Source of the DNA: DATFES01 sp035457725
GTDB lineage: Bacteria; Pseudomonadota; Alphaproteobacteria; CACIAM-22H2
Reading direction: 5' to 3'
NCBI GenBank assembly: GCA_035457725.1
Contig: DATIBC010000041.1
Coordinates: 1-64,000 of the forward strand
DNA: 64,000 nt
Made by a program: the position numbers and the translations under genes. Positions 32,313 to 41,537 of this stretch are shown here, piece by piece (the stretch's first letter is position 1; the number at the start of each line of letters is the position of its first letter). Under the pieces are notes generated by a model. The model worked only from the letters and a program-made list of their open reading frames with translations, did not search any database and was not told the origin of the DNA.

Positions 32313-33326
32313 TCACTCGGCGAGCGCGAAGACGAACAGCACGGTGCGCAAGAGGATCGAAAAATTGTCGTCGGAGAGGAGATAGATCAGCGTCCTTCCG
32401 TCGCTCGCGCGACGCGCCGCGACGCCCTCGAAATTGTCCGGCGCGAGCGGCGAGCCGATCTGCCCAAGTTCCTCGCCGACGATCCGCGCGCCAGGGCTGA
32501 TCGCCACGCGCGGCACCCGCGTAATTCGCGTCGCCAGGCCTGAAAAAACCCCAAAAAGCCGCTCGATGACGATGACGTCGCCATCGGGCAGCGACGTGGC
32601 GCCGGTGGGCTTGAAGCCTTGGCCGGCCATATAGACGATACGCCGCCATTGCCCGGGCCGCCCGATCCAGCCGATACGCCCGCCCGCGTCGACCAGGTCC
32701 TCGGTCAGGGCCAGCAGATTTGATTCATCGAGCCAGGCGAGCGCCTCGATCCCGCCGTTCGCCGGCGCTTGCGCCAGTTCCGGCGGGGCTGAAAGCAGGC
32801 GTGGCGGCTGCGAGAACGGCGGTTCGGCGGCGGGATAGCGAGCCAAGCGGTGATGCCGCTCGAAAGCAACGATGAAGCCGCCATCGGGTGCACGGGCCAG
32901 CGCCTCCGCGTCGGCCTGTCGGCCGGAGAGCCGCTCGCGGCGGGAGTCGATCATCGCACCGATCCGCGCCTGAGCGATGCCTACCGGCGCTCCCTTCGCG
33001 TCGCTTTGCAGCCGGGCTTCGAGAAAGTGACCGCGATCGGATATGGCGACCAGCCGCTCGCCCGTCGGATCGATCCATAAATCGGACCAACCGCCGAAGC
33101 GGTTGTCATCCGACGACAAGACGATGCCGCCAAGGAAATCGAGGCGTCCGGCGCGCGCCCGGTCCGGGCTGCCCGGATTGAGCGGCACGACTTCCGTCGT
33201 CACGGCGATCGGCGTCGCGGCAGGCGCCGGCGGGGCTGCGTGCCGAGTGGCGAGGCTGGGCACCGGCGCGCCGGCGATGCAAAGCGTCAGGGCCGCCAGC
33301 CAAGTTCGCGCGACCGATTTTTCCAA
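32313..33326 (-). CDS. Exported esterase-like/phytase-like domain protein
   Basis: 337 aa with an N-terminal signal peptide (about residues 6–27, ending LATRHA). The mature part belongs to the esterase-like activity of phytase family (beta-propeller): GGIVLSSDDNRFGGWSDLWI, LVAISDRGHFLEARL, DAEALARAPDGGFIVAFERH and DNFEGVAARRASDGRTLIYLLSDDN. The function of these periplasmic proteins is poorly known. In opposite orientation to rpmB, and alone in its unit. Confidence 0.82.
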   Translation of the reverse strand: MEKSVARTWLAALTLCIAGAPVPSLATRHAAPPAPAATPIAVTTEVVPLNPGSPDRARAGRLDFLGGIVLSSDDNRFGGWSDLWIDPTGERLVAISDRGHFLEARLQSDAKGAPVGIAQARIGAMIDSRRERLSGRQADAEALARAPDGGFIVAFERHHRLARYPAAEPPFSQPPRLLSAPPELAQAPANGGIEALAWLDESNLLALTEDLVDAGGRIGWIGRPGQWRRIVYMAGQGFKPTGATSLPDGDVIVIERLFGVFSGLATRITRVPRVAISPGARIVGEELGQIGSPLAPDNFEGVAARRASDGRTLIYLLSDDNFSILLRTVLFVFALAE

Positions 33327-33349
33327 GCCGATCCACCTCGATATTACGG

Positions 33350-33384
33350 AGAACGAAACGGCGCGGGATGGAAATCCCGCGCCG
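33350..33384 (-). terminator. Rho-independent terminator of the dienelactone hydrolase gene
   Basis: Perfect 11-bp stem (33359–33369 with 33374–33384) with a GGAA tetraloop on the plus strand; on the minus strand it is followed by TTTCGTTCTC. It begins 24 bases after the stop of the minus-strand gene at 33408. Confidence 0.8.
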
Positions 33385-33407
33385 TCAGTCTAACCGATCG
33401 ACACCGC

Positions 33408-34271
33408 TCAGGCGGCGCCGTGTTTCTTGAACCAGCCCTGCAGCCTGCGCCAGCCATCCATCGCCTTGTCCGCGCGGTAACTCCCGCGGTAGTCGGCATG
33501 AAAGCCATGCGGCGTATCGGGATAGAGCACGATCTCGGACGGTTTGCCGGCCGTCCTCAGGGCGGCACGCATCTTGTCGACGGTATCGTTGGGAATTCCG
33601 CCATCGGCGCCGCCATAAAGCCCGAGCACCGGCGCCTTGAGATCGTTGGCAATATCGACCGGATGCTTGGGCATGAGTTCGTTGCCTTGACCGACCAGCC
33701 GTCCGTACCACGCCACGCCGGCTTTCAGACTCGGGTTGTGGGCGGCGTACAGCCAGACGACCCGTCCGCCCCAGCAGAATCCCGTGACGGCGAGCTTTGC
33801 GACATTGCCGCCTTCGCCGGCCGACCATCCGGCCGCCGCATCAAGATCGGCCAGCACCTGCGCGTCCGGCACCTTGGAGACGACTTGCGACAGAATCTGT
33901 TGGATGTCGGTGATCTTCGACACATCGCCCTGGCGCGCGTAGAGTTCCGGCGCAACGGCGAGATAACCGAGCTTGGCGAACCGACGGCACACGTCGCGGA
34001 TGTGCTCGTGAACGCCGAAGATTTCCTGCACCACAAGCACCACCGGGAAATTCGCGCCCGATGCCGGCTTGGCGCGATAGCCGGGAATTCGCCCATCGGC
34101 GACCGGAATCCTGACCTCGCCCGCGACAATGCCGCTGGTGTCCGTCGTGATGGTTTGCGCCGATACAGGTCCTGCAGCGACCGCGAATCCCGCGGCAAGC
34201 GAAGTGACCACGAAGCCGCGTCGCGACAATGCCACGCTGGATTGTGTCAAGTTGCGAAGATCGTCGTGCAT
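33408..34271 (-). CDS. Exported dienelactone hydrolase family protein (Tat signal)
   Basis: Alpha/beta hydrolase of the dienelactone hydrolase family, 287 aa. Nucleophile Cys in GFCWGGR and His in PDTPHGFHADYR; a conserved Glu lies in VVQEIFGVHEHIRD. The N-terminus has a twin-arginine motif (LSRRGFVVTS) and a hydrophobic stretch ending AAGPVSAQ, so it should be exported folded by Tat. Periplasmic members of this family are widespread, and their natural substrates are mostly unknown; nothing ties it to the car operon 20 kb away. Confidence 0.88.
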   Translation of the reverse strand: MHDDLRNLTQSSVALSRRGFVVTSLAAGFAVAAGPVSAQTITTDTSGIVAGEVRIPVADGRIPGYRAKPASGANFPVVLVVQEIFGVHEHIRDVCRRFAKLGYLAVAPELYARQGDVSKITDIQQILSQVVSKVPDAQVLADLDAAAGWSAGEGGNVAKLAVTGFCWGGRVVWLYAAHNPSLKAGVAWYGRLVGQGNELMPKHPVDIANDLKAPVLGLYGGADGGIPNDTVDKMRAALRTAGKPSEIVLYPDTPHGFHADYRGSYRADKAMDGWRRLQGWFKKHGAA

Positions 34272-34400
34272 TCGATACGCCCCATATATTTGCGTTATTC
34301 CGACCTACCGGATGCGGCAGGCGGGGAAATGATATGAGGCGAAACGGACGGGTGACCAAACACGATTTCGCGACCGCCAACCGGCGATTGCGCGACCTAC

Positions 34401-36269
34401 CTATGCGACGCGCCGGCGCCCGCGCGTGGCGTTCCGCTGCTGCTCTTCCTCGTCGAACAATTCCGCCAGTTTTTCCATCATCGTTCCGCCGAGCTGTTCG
34501 GCATCGACAATGGTAACCGCGCGGCGGTAATAGCGCGTGACGTCGTGGCCGATCCCGATGGCCAGCAGCTCGACCGGGGAGCGCGTTTCGACATACTCGA
34601 TGACGTCGCGAAGATGCCGTTCCAGGTAGTTGCCGGGATTGACCGATAGCGTCGAGTCGTCGACGGGCGCGCCATCGGAGATCACCATGAGGATCCGCCG
34701 CTGTTCCGGCCTTGCGACCAGACGATTATGCGCCCATAGCAGCGCCTCGCCGTCGATGTTCTCCTTGAGCAATCCCTCGCGCAGCATGAGGCCCAGCGAC
34801 TTGCGCGCCCGGCGCCACGGCGCGTCGGCGCCCTTGTAGACTATGTGCCGCAAATCGTTGAGCCGTCCTGGCCCCGGCGGCTTGCCGGCGGCGAGCCAGC
34901 GTTCGCGGCTTTGTCCACCCTTCCAGGCGCGCGTGGTGAAGCCGAGAATTTCGACCTTGACGCCGCAACGCTCGAGCGTCCGGGCGAGGATGTCGGCGCT
35001 CATCGCAGCGACGGTAATCGGTCGTCCGCGCATCGAGCCGGAATTGTCGATCAGCAGGGTGACGACCGTATCGCGAAAATCGGTCTCCTTTTCGCGCTTG
35101 TAGGACAAGGGATATTCGGGATTGACCACGACGCGCGACAGCCGTGCCGCGTCGAGCATCCCCTCCTCGAGATCAAACTCCCATGCCCGGCTCTGCCGCG
35201 CCAGCAGGCGGCGCTGCAACCGATTAGCCAACCGCCCGATGACGCTCTGCAGATGCTGGAGCTGTTGATCGAGATGGAGACGCAGTCGCGCCAATTCGTC
35301 GGGATCGCACAGTTCCTCGGCTTCGACGATCTCGTCGAATGCGGTGGTGTAGGCTTTGTATGCCGGCTCGTTGGGCTGGTTGGAGAACGGCCCATGCGGC
35401 CGCCACCGCCGCCCGGGTCGATCCGGTCCCTCCTCGCCCATTCCGGCGGTCTCCTCGCCCTCACTGTCCTCGGCCGAGCCCTCGCCGCCCGCATCGATCT
35501 CGGCCTCGCGCGTTTCGCCGGACAGCGCGCTTTCGCTCGTCGAATCGGCGCCCTCACCGCGCTCGCCCGCTTCGGCACCCTGCTGTCCTTCCTCGCCCTG
35601 CGAAGGCTCGTCGTCCGGTTCGCTCGCCGCCGCATCCTCCTCGCCGAGATCGAGATCGGCGATCAGGCGCCGCACGGCTTGGGCGAATGTGTCTTGGTCA
35701 TCGAGCAGGCGGGCGAGGGCGGCGAGATCGGCGCCCGCTTTCGATTCGATCCATGGACGCCACAAATCGACCATGCGGCGCGCCTCGGCCGGCGGCGAGG
35801 CGCCGGTCATCGCCTCGCGCGCGAGCAGGCTTAGCACCTCGACCAACGGCGCCTGTTCGCGGTCGGAGATCCGCGCGAAACCCTGGACCCGACAGCGTTC
35901 CTCGAGCGCCGCCGCGAGATTCGCCGCGACGCCGCTCATGCGACGCGCGCCCAGTCCCTCGCAGCGCGCTTGTTCGATGACGTTGAAGATCGCACGCGAC
36001 GTCTGCCCGCCCGGCTGGCGGCGCTGATGCGTGGCGTCGTCATGATGGCGAAGTCGAAGCGCCATCGAATCCGCCTCGCCGCGCACGATGGCGACCTCGC
36101 CCGGCGGCAACTCGCGTGAAGGCAGCGGCAGCCGCGCCTCGGAGCCGCGCAGCGCCGGGCCCTCCGGAGCGAAGGTCACGTTGACATCCGGCCGGTGGGA
36201 AACAGCGCGCATCGTCGCGCCGGTCACCTGCCGGAAGGCCTCGATCGGTCCGTCGTTCTGGCGGGCCAT
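34401..36269 (-). CDS. cobT: Aerobic cobaltochelatase subunit CobT
   Basis: With CobS it forms the AAA+ partner that drives CobN to insert cobalt into hydrogenobyrinic acid a,c-diamide in aerobic B12 synthesis. 622 aa: a helical N-terminal domain, an acidic low-complexity linker (about 205–285, Glu/Asp/Gly/Ser-rich), then a von Willebrand A domain with the metal site DNSGSMRG (about 418) and GDGAP-like VISDGAPVDDSTL. It follows cobS after 28 bases. CobN is outside the window. Confidence 0.95.
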   Translation of the reverse strand: MARQNDGPIEAFRQVTGATMRAVSHRPDVNVTFAPEGPALRGSEARLPLPSRELPPGEVAIVRGEADSMALRLRHHDDATHQRRQPGGQTSRAIFNVIEQARCEGLGARRMSGVAANLAAALEERCRVQGFARISDREQAPLVEVLSLLAREAMTGASPPAEARRMVDLWRPWIESKAGADLAALARLLDDQDTFAQAVRRLIADLDLGEEDAAASEPDDEPSQGEEGQQGAEAGERGEGADSTSESALSGETREAEIDAGGEGSAEDSEGEETAGMGEEGPDRPGRRWRPHGPFSNQPNEPAYKAYTTAFDEIVEAEELCDPDELARLRLHLDQQLQHLQSVIGRLANRLQRRLLARQSRAWEFDLEEGMLDAARLSRVVVNPEYPLSYKREKETDFRDTVVTLLIDNSGSMRGRPITVAAMSADILARTLERCGVKVEILGFTTRAWKGGQSRERWLAAGKPPGPGRLNDLRHIVYKGADAPWRRARKSLGLMLREGLLKENIDGEALLWAHNRLVARPEQRRILMVISDGAPVDDSTLSVNPGNYLERHLRDVIEYVETRSPVELLAIGIGHDVTRYYRRAVTIVDAEQLGGTMMEKLAELFDEEEQQRNATRGRRRVA

Positions 36270-36297
36270 CGTCGTCGCCGTCGCGCGGCCGGTGCGC

Positions 36298-37299
36298 TCA
36301 GCCCAGACGCGGCTTTTGCCCCGGCCCGACGAACAATTCGGTCCCGAAGCAGCGCTGATAGTATTCGGCGACGGTCTGCCGCTCCACCTCGTCGCATTTG
36401 TTAAGGAACGTGAGGCGGAACGCGAAAGCGATGTCGTTGAAGATGCGTGCGTTCTCCGCCCAGGTGATGACCGTTCGCGGCGACATCACGGTCGAGATGT
36501 CGCCGGCGATGAATCCGGCCCGCGTAAGATCCGCCAACGCCACCATTGCGCTGATCGTCTCGCGGCCCTCCTTGGTGTCCCAGCTCGACGCCTTGGCCAG
36601 CACGATCTTCATTTCCTCGTCGTGCGGCAGATAGTTCAGCGTGGCGACGATGTTCCAGCGATCCATCTGCCCCTGGTTGATCTGCTGCGTGCCGTGATAG
36701 AGGCCAGTGGTGTCGCCCAAGCCGACGGTATTCGCCGTGGCGAACAGCCTAAACGCGGGATGCGGGCGCATGACGCGGTTCTGATCGAGCAGCGTCAACT
36801 TGCCTTCGACTTCGAGCACGCGTTGAATCACGAACATGACGTCGGCGCGGCCGGCGTCGTACTCGTCGAAGCACAGGGCGCAAGGATGTTGCAACGCCCA
36901 CGGCAGAATGCCTTCGCGAAACTCGGTGACTTGCTTGCCTTCGCGCAGCACGATCGCGTCGCGGCCGATGAGATCGATGCGGCTGATGTGACTGTCGAGA
37001 TTAATGCGGATGCACGGCCAGTTGAGTCGCGCGGCGACCTGCTCGATGTGCGTCGACTTACCGGTGCCGTGATAACCCTGGATCAGGCAGCGGCGATTGA
37101 ATGCGAAACCGGCGAGGATCGCCAGCGTCGTCTCGCGGTCGAAACGATAGGCCTCGTCGATGTCCGGGACGTGATCGTCCGAATACGAGAAGGCGGGAAC
37201 CTCCAGATCGCTGTCGATGCCGAAGGTCTGGCGCACCTTCACCTGAATATCGGGCAGCGCGGTCGCTGGATCGCGTGTCATCGTTTGTATGGCAACCAT
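36298..37299 (-). CDS. cobS: Aerobic cobaltochelatase subunit CobS
   Basis: AAA+ ATPase of the cobalt chelatase. 333 aa. Walker A GYHGTGKST at 75–83, Walker B LCFDEYDAGR, sensor region ATANTVGLGDTTGLYHGT, and the characteristic GFAFNRRCLIQ before the P-loop. Start at ATG 37299; a second in-frame ATG is six codons on. It lies between the J protein (90 bases upstream) and cobT, the usual alphaproteobacterial order. Confidence 0.95.
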   Translation of the reverse strand: MVAIQTMTRDPATALPDIQVKVRQTFGIDSDLEVPAFSYSDDHVPDIDEAYRFDRETTLAILAGFAFNRRCLIQGYHGTGKSTHIEQVAARLNWPCIRINLDSHISRIDLIGRDAIVLREGKQVTEFREGILPWALQHPCALCFDEYDAGRADVMFVIQRVLEVEGKLTLLDQNRVMRPHPAFRLFATANTVGLGDTTGLYHGTQQINQGQMDRWNIVATLNYLPHDEEMKIVLAKASSWDTKEGRETISAMVALADLTRAGFIAGDISTVMSPRTVITWAENARIFNDIAFAFRLTFLNKCDEVERQTVAEYYQRCFGTELFVGPGQKPRLG

Positions 37300-37389
37300 G
37301 GTCGAAATCCAATTCCTATCCTGTCTTCTGGCGGCATCCCGCCGACTTGGCGCTATGTCAAGCGAAGGCGCGTTTTCCGCCGGCTAGGG

Positions 37390-37983
37390 TCAGCCGCCGG
37401 CGGCTAGCTTGACTCTATGTCCCTTGAGCAAGGTATACGCCTGATTGATTAATTTTAGCCGTTCCTCGGCGTTCTTGTCGCCCCCATTCGCATCGGGATG
37501 GTGGCGCTTGACGAGCTGCTTGTAACGCGCCTTCACCTCAGCCGGGGTGGCACCACTCGGCAAGTCGAGAACCGTGAGGGCCTTTTCCTGGGGCGTCCGT
37601 GCACGCGGCGGGTGGCGAAACTTATTGAAGTGCGGCGCCAAATTGTCTCCAACCATCCGCTCGAGCGCTGCGGCGAGGTCCTCCGGTCGAAAGCGGAACA
37701 TCGGGCCACGTTCGCCCAACTTCCAGCTCGGCCGGCCGCCGACCACATCGTCGCGCCGGGAACGTTCGATTTCCGCCTGAGTCATACCGCGGTAGTAGTC
37801 CCACGATGCGTTGTAGGCGCGGACGTGATCGAGGCAGAACCAGAAATAATCGTTGAGCGTCGAACGCGAGCGTGGGGCGCGGAATTCGCCGGCCGCCATA
37901 CAGCCGGGATGATCGCAGCCGCGGTGCTCGCTGCTGCCAAAATCGACCTGAGGCTCCCAGTATTTCGCTCGACGATAACGCAT
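37390..37983 (-). CDS. C-terminal J-domain protein of the cobST locus
   Basis: 197 aa. The J domain is at the C-terminus (about 137–190) with the HPD motif in KRHHPDANGGD. The N-terminal half is a conserved region with His/Cys residues (CDHPGCMAAGEFRAP and FCLDHVRAYN) that resembles a small zinc-binding unit. Such proteins are always found just upstream of cobS in Rhizobiales-like genomes and presumably recruit DnaK, perhaps for the cobaltochelatase, though that has not been shown to my knowledge. Confidence 0.88.
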   Translation of the reverse strand: MRYRRAKYWEPQVDFGSSEHRGCDHPGCMAAGEFRAPRSRSTLNDYFWFCLDHVRAYNASWDYYRGMTQAEIERSRRDDVVGGRPSWKLGERGPMFRFRPEDLAAALERMVGDNLAPHFNKFRHPPRARTPQEKALTVLDLPSGATPAEVKARYKQLVKRHHPDANGGDKNAEERLKLINQAYTLLKGHRVKLAAGG

Positions 37984-38325
37984 CGCAGGTTCAACGATAT
38001 CTCCAGACCGTAAAGTATGAGTATGGCCGCGCGGCGTGACAAGTCGCGCCCGACGCAGGGCTGAGCCTCACCTTCGTGAGCCTAGTTTCGGTGGACGACT
38101 GCCGATCGTGTGCCGGAAGGCATCCGGCCGAAAGCGGCTAACATGCTGAAATTACGAGGAATACCGCATAACAATCGTGACCCCGTGGCGCGGCCGCGGC
38201 TACCGGGCCGCAATGACAAATTGCCGGCGAAGGCACGGCGCCATGGTCGCCCTGAATTCACCTCGTGCGTCGCCGAAAGGACTGCCCGGCCGCCGAGCGC
38301 CAGGTGGCGGCAAGGCGACTGGACG
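37984..38325. other. Gene-free 342-bp region
   Basis: Between the hydratase stop (38326) and the J-protein start (37983), both minus-strand. It should hold the terminator of the former and the promoter of the latter. I see a weak hairpin CTCAC-N4-GTGAG near 38068–38081 and a CCGG-N7-CCGG near 38112–38126, but no T-tract, tRNA or credible reading frame. Confidence 0.5.
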
Positions 38326-39183
38326 TTAACGGAATGCCGCTTCCGCCGTCATCGCATATGCGCCGTCGACGCCGGCCGCCCACAGCCGGGCGGATCGGCC
38401 GTCCTCGGCTGGAAGCCCGTTCACCGAGAACGGCGCAGTATCGAAGAGCGGACTAACCGCGCGAAACGCGAAGCGCACGAGGGCTTCGGATGCGACGTGC
38501 GTCGTCGCCAAGTCGAGCAGCAACGTGGCGATCAGCGGGCCGTGGACGATGAGCCCCGGATATCCCTCGACCTTGGTGACGTAGGGATGGTCGTAGTGGA
38601 TCCGATGACCATTGAACGTCAGCGCCGAGTAACGGAACAGCAGTACCGGATCGGGTCGTATCATCCGCCGCCATGGCGCGCCCACCGGGGCCGGCGATGG
38701 TGCCGCGGCGGGGATGCCGGCGCTCGGCGCGGGGCGATAAACGATATCGTGCTCTTCTTCCAGCGACAGACCGTTCTCGCCGACGACGCGGTGACGGACC
38801 AGGACGAAGACGAGTGTACCGCTCTTTCCCTGCTTGACGGTGACGTCGCCGATTTCGGATTCGCGCCTTATGCCTTCGCCGACATGAAGCGGCCGCTGGA
38901 ACATCAACCGCCCTCCCGCCCACATGCGGCGTGGAAGCGGAACCGGCGGCAGGAATCCCCCGCGCTGGGGGTGGCCGTCGGGCCCAAGCTCGCTCGCTGG
39001 CGCCGCCGGATTGAAGAACATCCAGTGCCATCCGAGCGGCAAGACGTCGCCAGCGGCAGGGGCGCGCTCCTTGTCAAGGGTCGCTGCCATCGCCCGCACG
39101 CGATCCACGGCGACGACGTCTTCAGCCGTTTGGGCGCGGCCGATCCATCGCTTGAGCGACTCGAGGTCGGCGCCGCCGTTCAT
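38326..39183 (-). CDS. Mesaconyl-C4-CoA hydratase-like protein (FAS1-like dehydratase / HTD2 family)
   Basis: 285 aa hydratase of the double hot-dog type that adds water to an unsaturated dicarboxylyl-CoA or related ester. The N-terminal FAS1-like dehydratase domain (LGWHWMFFNP, GGRLMFQRPLHVGE) is followed by the hot-dog half with FNGHRIHYDHPYVTKVEGYPG and LIVHGPL, in which the Asp/His pair is catalytic in the family. The start ATG 39183 overlaps the CoA transferase stop (ATGA). Grouped with a CaiB transferase and an acyl-CoA dehydrogenase, as in mesaconate- or itaconate-type modules. Confidence 0.8.
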   Translation of the reverse strand: MNGGADLESLKRWIGRAQTAEDVVAVDRVRAMAATLDKERAPAAGDVLPLGWHWMFFNPAAPASELGPDGHPQRGGFLPPVPLPRRMWAGGRLMFQRPLHVGEGIRRESEIGDVTVKQGKSGTLVFVLVRHRVVGENGLSLEEEHDIVYRPAPSAGIPAAAPSPAPVGAPWRRMIRPDPVLLFRYSALTFNGHRIHYDHPYVTKVEGYPGLIVHGPLIATLLLDLATTHVASEALVRFAFRAVSPLFDTAPFSVNGLPAEDGRSARLWAAGVDGAYAMTAEAAFR

Positions 39184-40301
39184 GCGAACTCGGCGCGAAT
39201 CTTGGCGCTGTGCTGGCCCAGCGCCGGAACATCGCCCAACGAAGGCGGTACGCCGACGATTTGCGCCGGCGGCGCGGGAATGTCGACCGGGCCGTTCTCG
39301 GTCTCGACGCGCACCCGCCGCAATTGCGGATGGCGCGAAAAATCCGCCACCGAATTCACCTCGCCATAGGCGATCTGGGCAGCGCGCAAGCGGGCAACGA
39401 GCTCGTTGCGATCGAGCGCACCGAAGCTCTCCTGGACTAGCGCATCGACCAAGGCGCGGTTCCTGACGCGCGCCACGTTGTCCTTGAACTCGGCGCGTGC
39501 GGCCAGCGAAGCATCGCCCAGAACCTCGGCGCACATATTCGCCCACTCGCGCTCATTCTGGATCGAGATGACGATCGGCTTGCCGTCCCTGGTCGTGAAC
39601 ACGCCGTAAGGGGCGACCGAGGGATGCGCAAGACCAACCCGATCCGGGGCCTTGCCGAGATAATCATGGTGAAGCAACGGCACGGTCATCCACTCCGCCA
39701 TGCCGTCGAAAAGCGAGACCTTGATCGCGCATCCCTCGCCGGTGCGGTCGCGGCGAATCAGCGCCTCGAGGATCGCCATGTAGGCGTACATGCCGGCGCC
39801 GATGTCGCAAACCGACACCCCGACGCGCCCTGGCCCTTCAGGCCGCCCGGTGACCGCGGCAAGACCGGACTCGGCTTGGACCAGGAGATCATACGATTTC
39901 ATCGCTGCGTATGGGCCTTCGTCGCCATATCCCGAGATGTCGCAAGTAATGAGACGCCGGAACTCTCGCCGCAGGCCGCTCGAGCCGAAGCCAGCGCGGG
40001 CCGCCGCTCCCGGAAGCAGGTTTTGGATGAACACGTCGGCCCGCGCGATCATCCGGCGCAGCAGTGCGGCGTCGGTATCGTTCTTGATGTCGAGGACCAG
40101 CGACTCCTTGCCGCGATTGAGCCAGACGAAATAGCTGGCCAGGCCGCGCGCCGCCTGATCGTAGCCGCGCGCGAAGTCGCCCTCGCTACGCTCGATCTTG
40201 ATGACGCGCGCGCCGGCGTCGGCCAACCGCGAGGAACAGTAAGGCGCCGCCACCGCCTGTTCGAGCGACACCACCAACAATCCGTTGAAGGTGGGCGTCA
40301 T
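39180..40301 (-). CDS. CaiB/BaiF (class III) CoA transferase
   Basis: Moves CoA between carboxylic acids. 373 aa with the catalytic Asp166 in VCDIGAGMYAY, the N-terminal EQAVAAPYCSSRLADAGARV fold and NRGKESLVLDIK. Together with the hydratase it overlaps, it resembles the mesaconyl-CoA C1–C4 transferase/hydratase pair of the 3-hydroxypropionate bicycle, but CaiB-family specificity cannot be predicted from sequence. It starts one base after the stop of the acyl-CoA dehydrogenase gene. Confidence 0.88.
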   Translation of the reverse strand: MTPTFNGLLVVSLEQAVAAPYCSSRLADAGARVIKIERSEGDFARGYDQAARGLASYFVWLNRGKESLVLDIKNDTDAALLRRMIARADVFIQNLLPGAAARAGFGSSGLRREFRRLITCDISGYGDEGPYAAMKSYDLLVQAESGLAAVTGRPEGPGRVGVSVCDIGAGMYAYMAILEALIRRDRTGEGCAIKVSLFDGMAEWMTVPLLHHDYLGKAPDRVGLAHPSVAPYGVFTTRDGKPIVISIQNEREWANMCAEVLGDASLAARAEFKDNVARVRNRALVDALVQESFGALDRNELVARLRAAQIAYGEVNSVADFSRHPQLRRVRVETENGPVDIPAPPAQIVGVPPSLGDVPALGQHSAKIRAEFA

Positions 40302-40302
40302 G

Positions 40303-41463
40303 TCAGTAGGAACGCGGCAGGCCGAGCACGTGCTCGGCCAGATAGGAAAGAATCAAATTGGTCGAGATCGGTGCCACCTGGTAAAGGCGAGCTTCGCGAA
40401 ACTTGCGCTCGACGTCGTATTCTTCCGCGAAGCCGAACCCGCCATGCGTCTGCAAGCACATATCCGCGGCCTGCCATGAGGCGTCAGCGGCCAGCAACTT
40501 CGCCATGTTCGCCTGCGGGCCGCACGGCTGTCCGGAGTCGAACCGCGCGATCGCCTCGCGAACCATCAGCGCCGCCGCCTCGCGCGCGGCGTAGGCGCGC
40601 GCGATCGGAAACTGCACGCCCTGGTTCTGTCCGATCGGTCTACCGAAGACGACACGCGACTTGGCGTAGTCGCTCGCCTTGGCGATGAACCAGCTTGCGT
40701 CGCCGACGCATTCGGCGGCGATCAGCATCCGCTCGACGTTCATTCCATCGAGAATGTAGTGGAAGCCCTTGCCCTCCTCGCCGATCAGGTTCTCGGCTGA
40801 GATCTCAAGGTTGTCGAAGAAAACCTCGGTCGCAGCGTGATTGATCATGGCGCGGAGCGGCCGGACGGTGAGCCCCTTGCCGAGCGCCTCGCGCATGTCG
40901 ACCAGGAACACCGATAGGCCGTCGGTGCGTTTGTTTGCCTTGTCGCGCGGCGTGGTGCGGGCGAGCAGCAGCATCAAGTCGGAATGCTCGGCGCGGCTGG
41001 TCCATACTTTCTGTCCGTTGACGACGTAGCGCCCTCCCTGTCGTACCGCCACCGTCCGAATCGCCGTGGTATCGCTTCCCGCGGTCGGTTCGGTGACGCC
41101 GAACGCCTGCAGGCGCACCGCTCCCGACGCGATGAGCGGCAGCCAGCGCGATTTTTGTTCCTGACTTCCGTGCTTGAGCAGCGTCCCCATGGTGTACATT
41201 TGGGCATGGCACGCTGCCCCGTTGCCGCCAGCGGCGTGGATCTCCTCGAGAATCGTCGCCGCTGCGGCGACGCCGAGTCCGCTGCCGCCGAATTCCTCCG
41301 GAATCAACACCGCCAGCATGCCGGCGTCGGAGAGCGCCTTGACAAATTCGCTGGGATAGCGCCGATCGCGATCGAGCGCGCGCCAATACTCGCCCGGGAA
41401 GCCGGCGCAAAGCGACCTCACCGATTCGCGGATCTGCGTCAGCTCCTCCCCGTCGTGCGCCAT
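40303..41463 (-). CDS. Acyl-CoA dehydrogenase
   Basis: FAD enzyme that makes a 2,3-double bond in an acyl-CoA. 386 aa, all family parts present: QAFGVTEPTAGSDTT, KVWTSRAEHSDLMLL, and the C-terminal CLQTHGGFGFAEEYDVER. The usual C-terminal catalytic Glu is missing (LYQVAPISTN in place of YEGT); instead a Glu lies in GMNVERMLIAAE, the position used by isovaleryl-CoA dehydrogenase. This suggests a short or branched substrate. First gene of the unit with the CoA transferase and hydratase. Confidence 0.9.
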   Translation of the reverse strand: MAHDGEELTQIRESVRSLCAGFPGEYWRALDRDRRYPSEFVKALSDAGMLAVLIPEEFGGSGLGVAAAATILEEIHAAGGNGAACHAQMYTMGTLLKHGSQEQKSRWLPLIASGAVRLQAFGVTEPTAGSDTTAIRTVAVRQGGRYVVNGQKVWTSRAEHSDLMLLLARTTPRDKANKRTDGLSVFLVDMREALGKGLTVRPLRAMINHAATEVFFDNLEISAENLIGEEGKGFHYILDGMNVERMLIAAECVGDASWFIAKASDYAKSRVVFGRPIGQNQGVQFPIARAYAAREAAALMVREAIARFDSGQPCGPQANMAKLLAADASWQAADMCLQTHGGFGFAEEYDVERKFREARLYQVAPISTNLILSYLAEHVLGLPRSY

Positions 41464-41537
41464 GCGCTGCCTCGATTCCTGTCGATCGGCACCTTATAAA
41501 CAAACTCGATGCGCATCAAATCCAAAGCGGCATCGGC

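Noticed and set aside
38155..38180. A short stretch reading AATACCGCATAAC, as in 16S rRNA
   Set aside because: Only 13 bases agree and the flanks do not; no rRNA structure is present.
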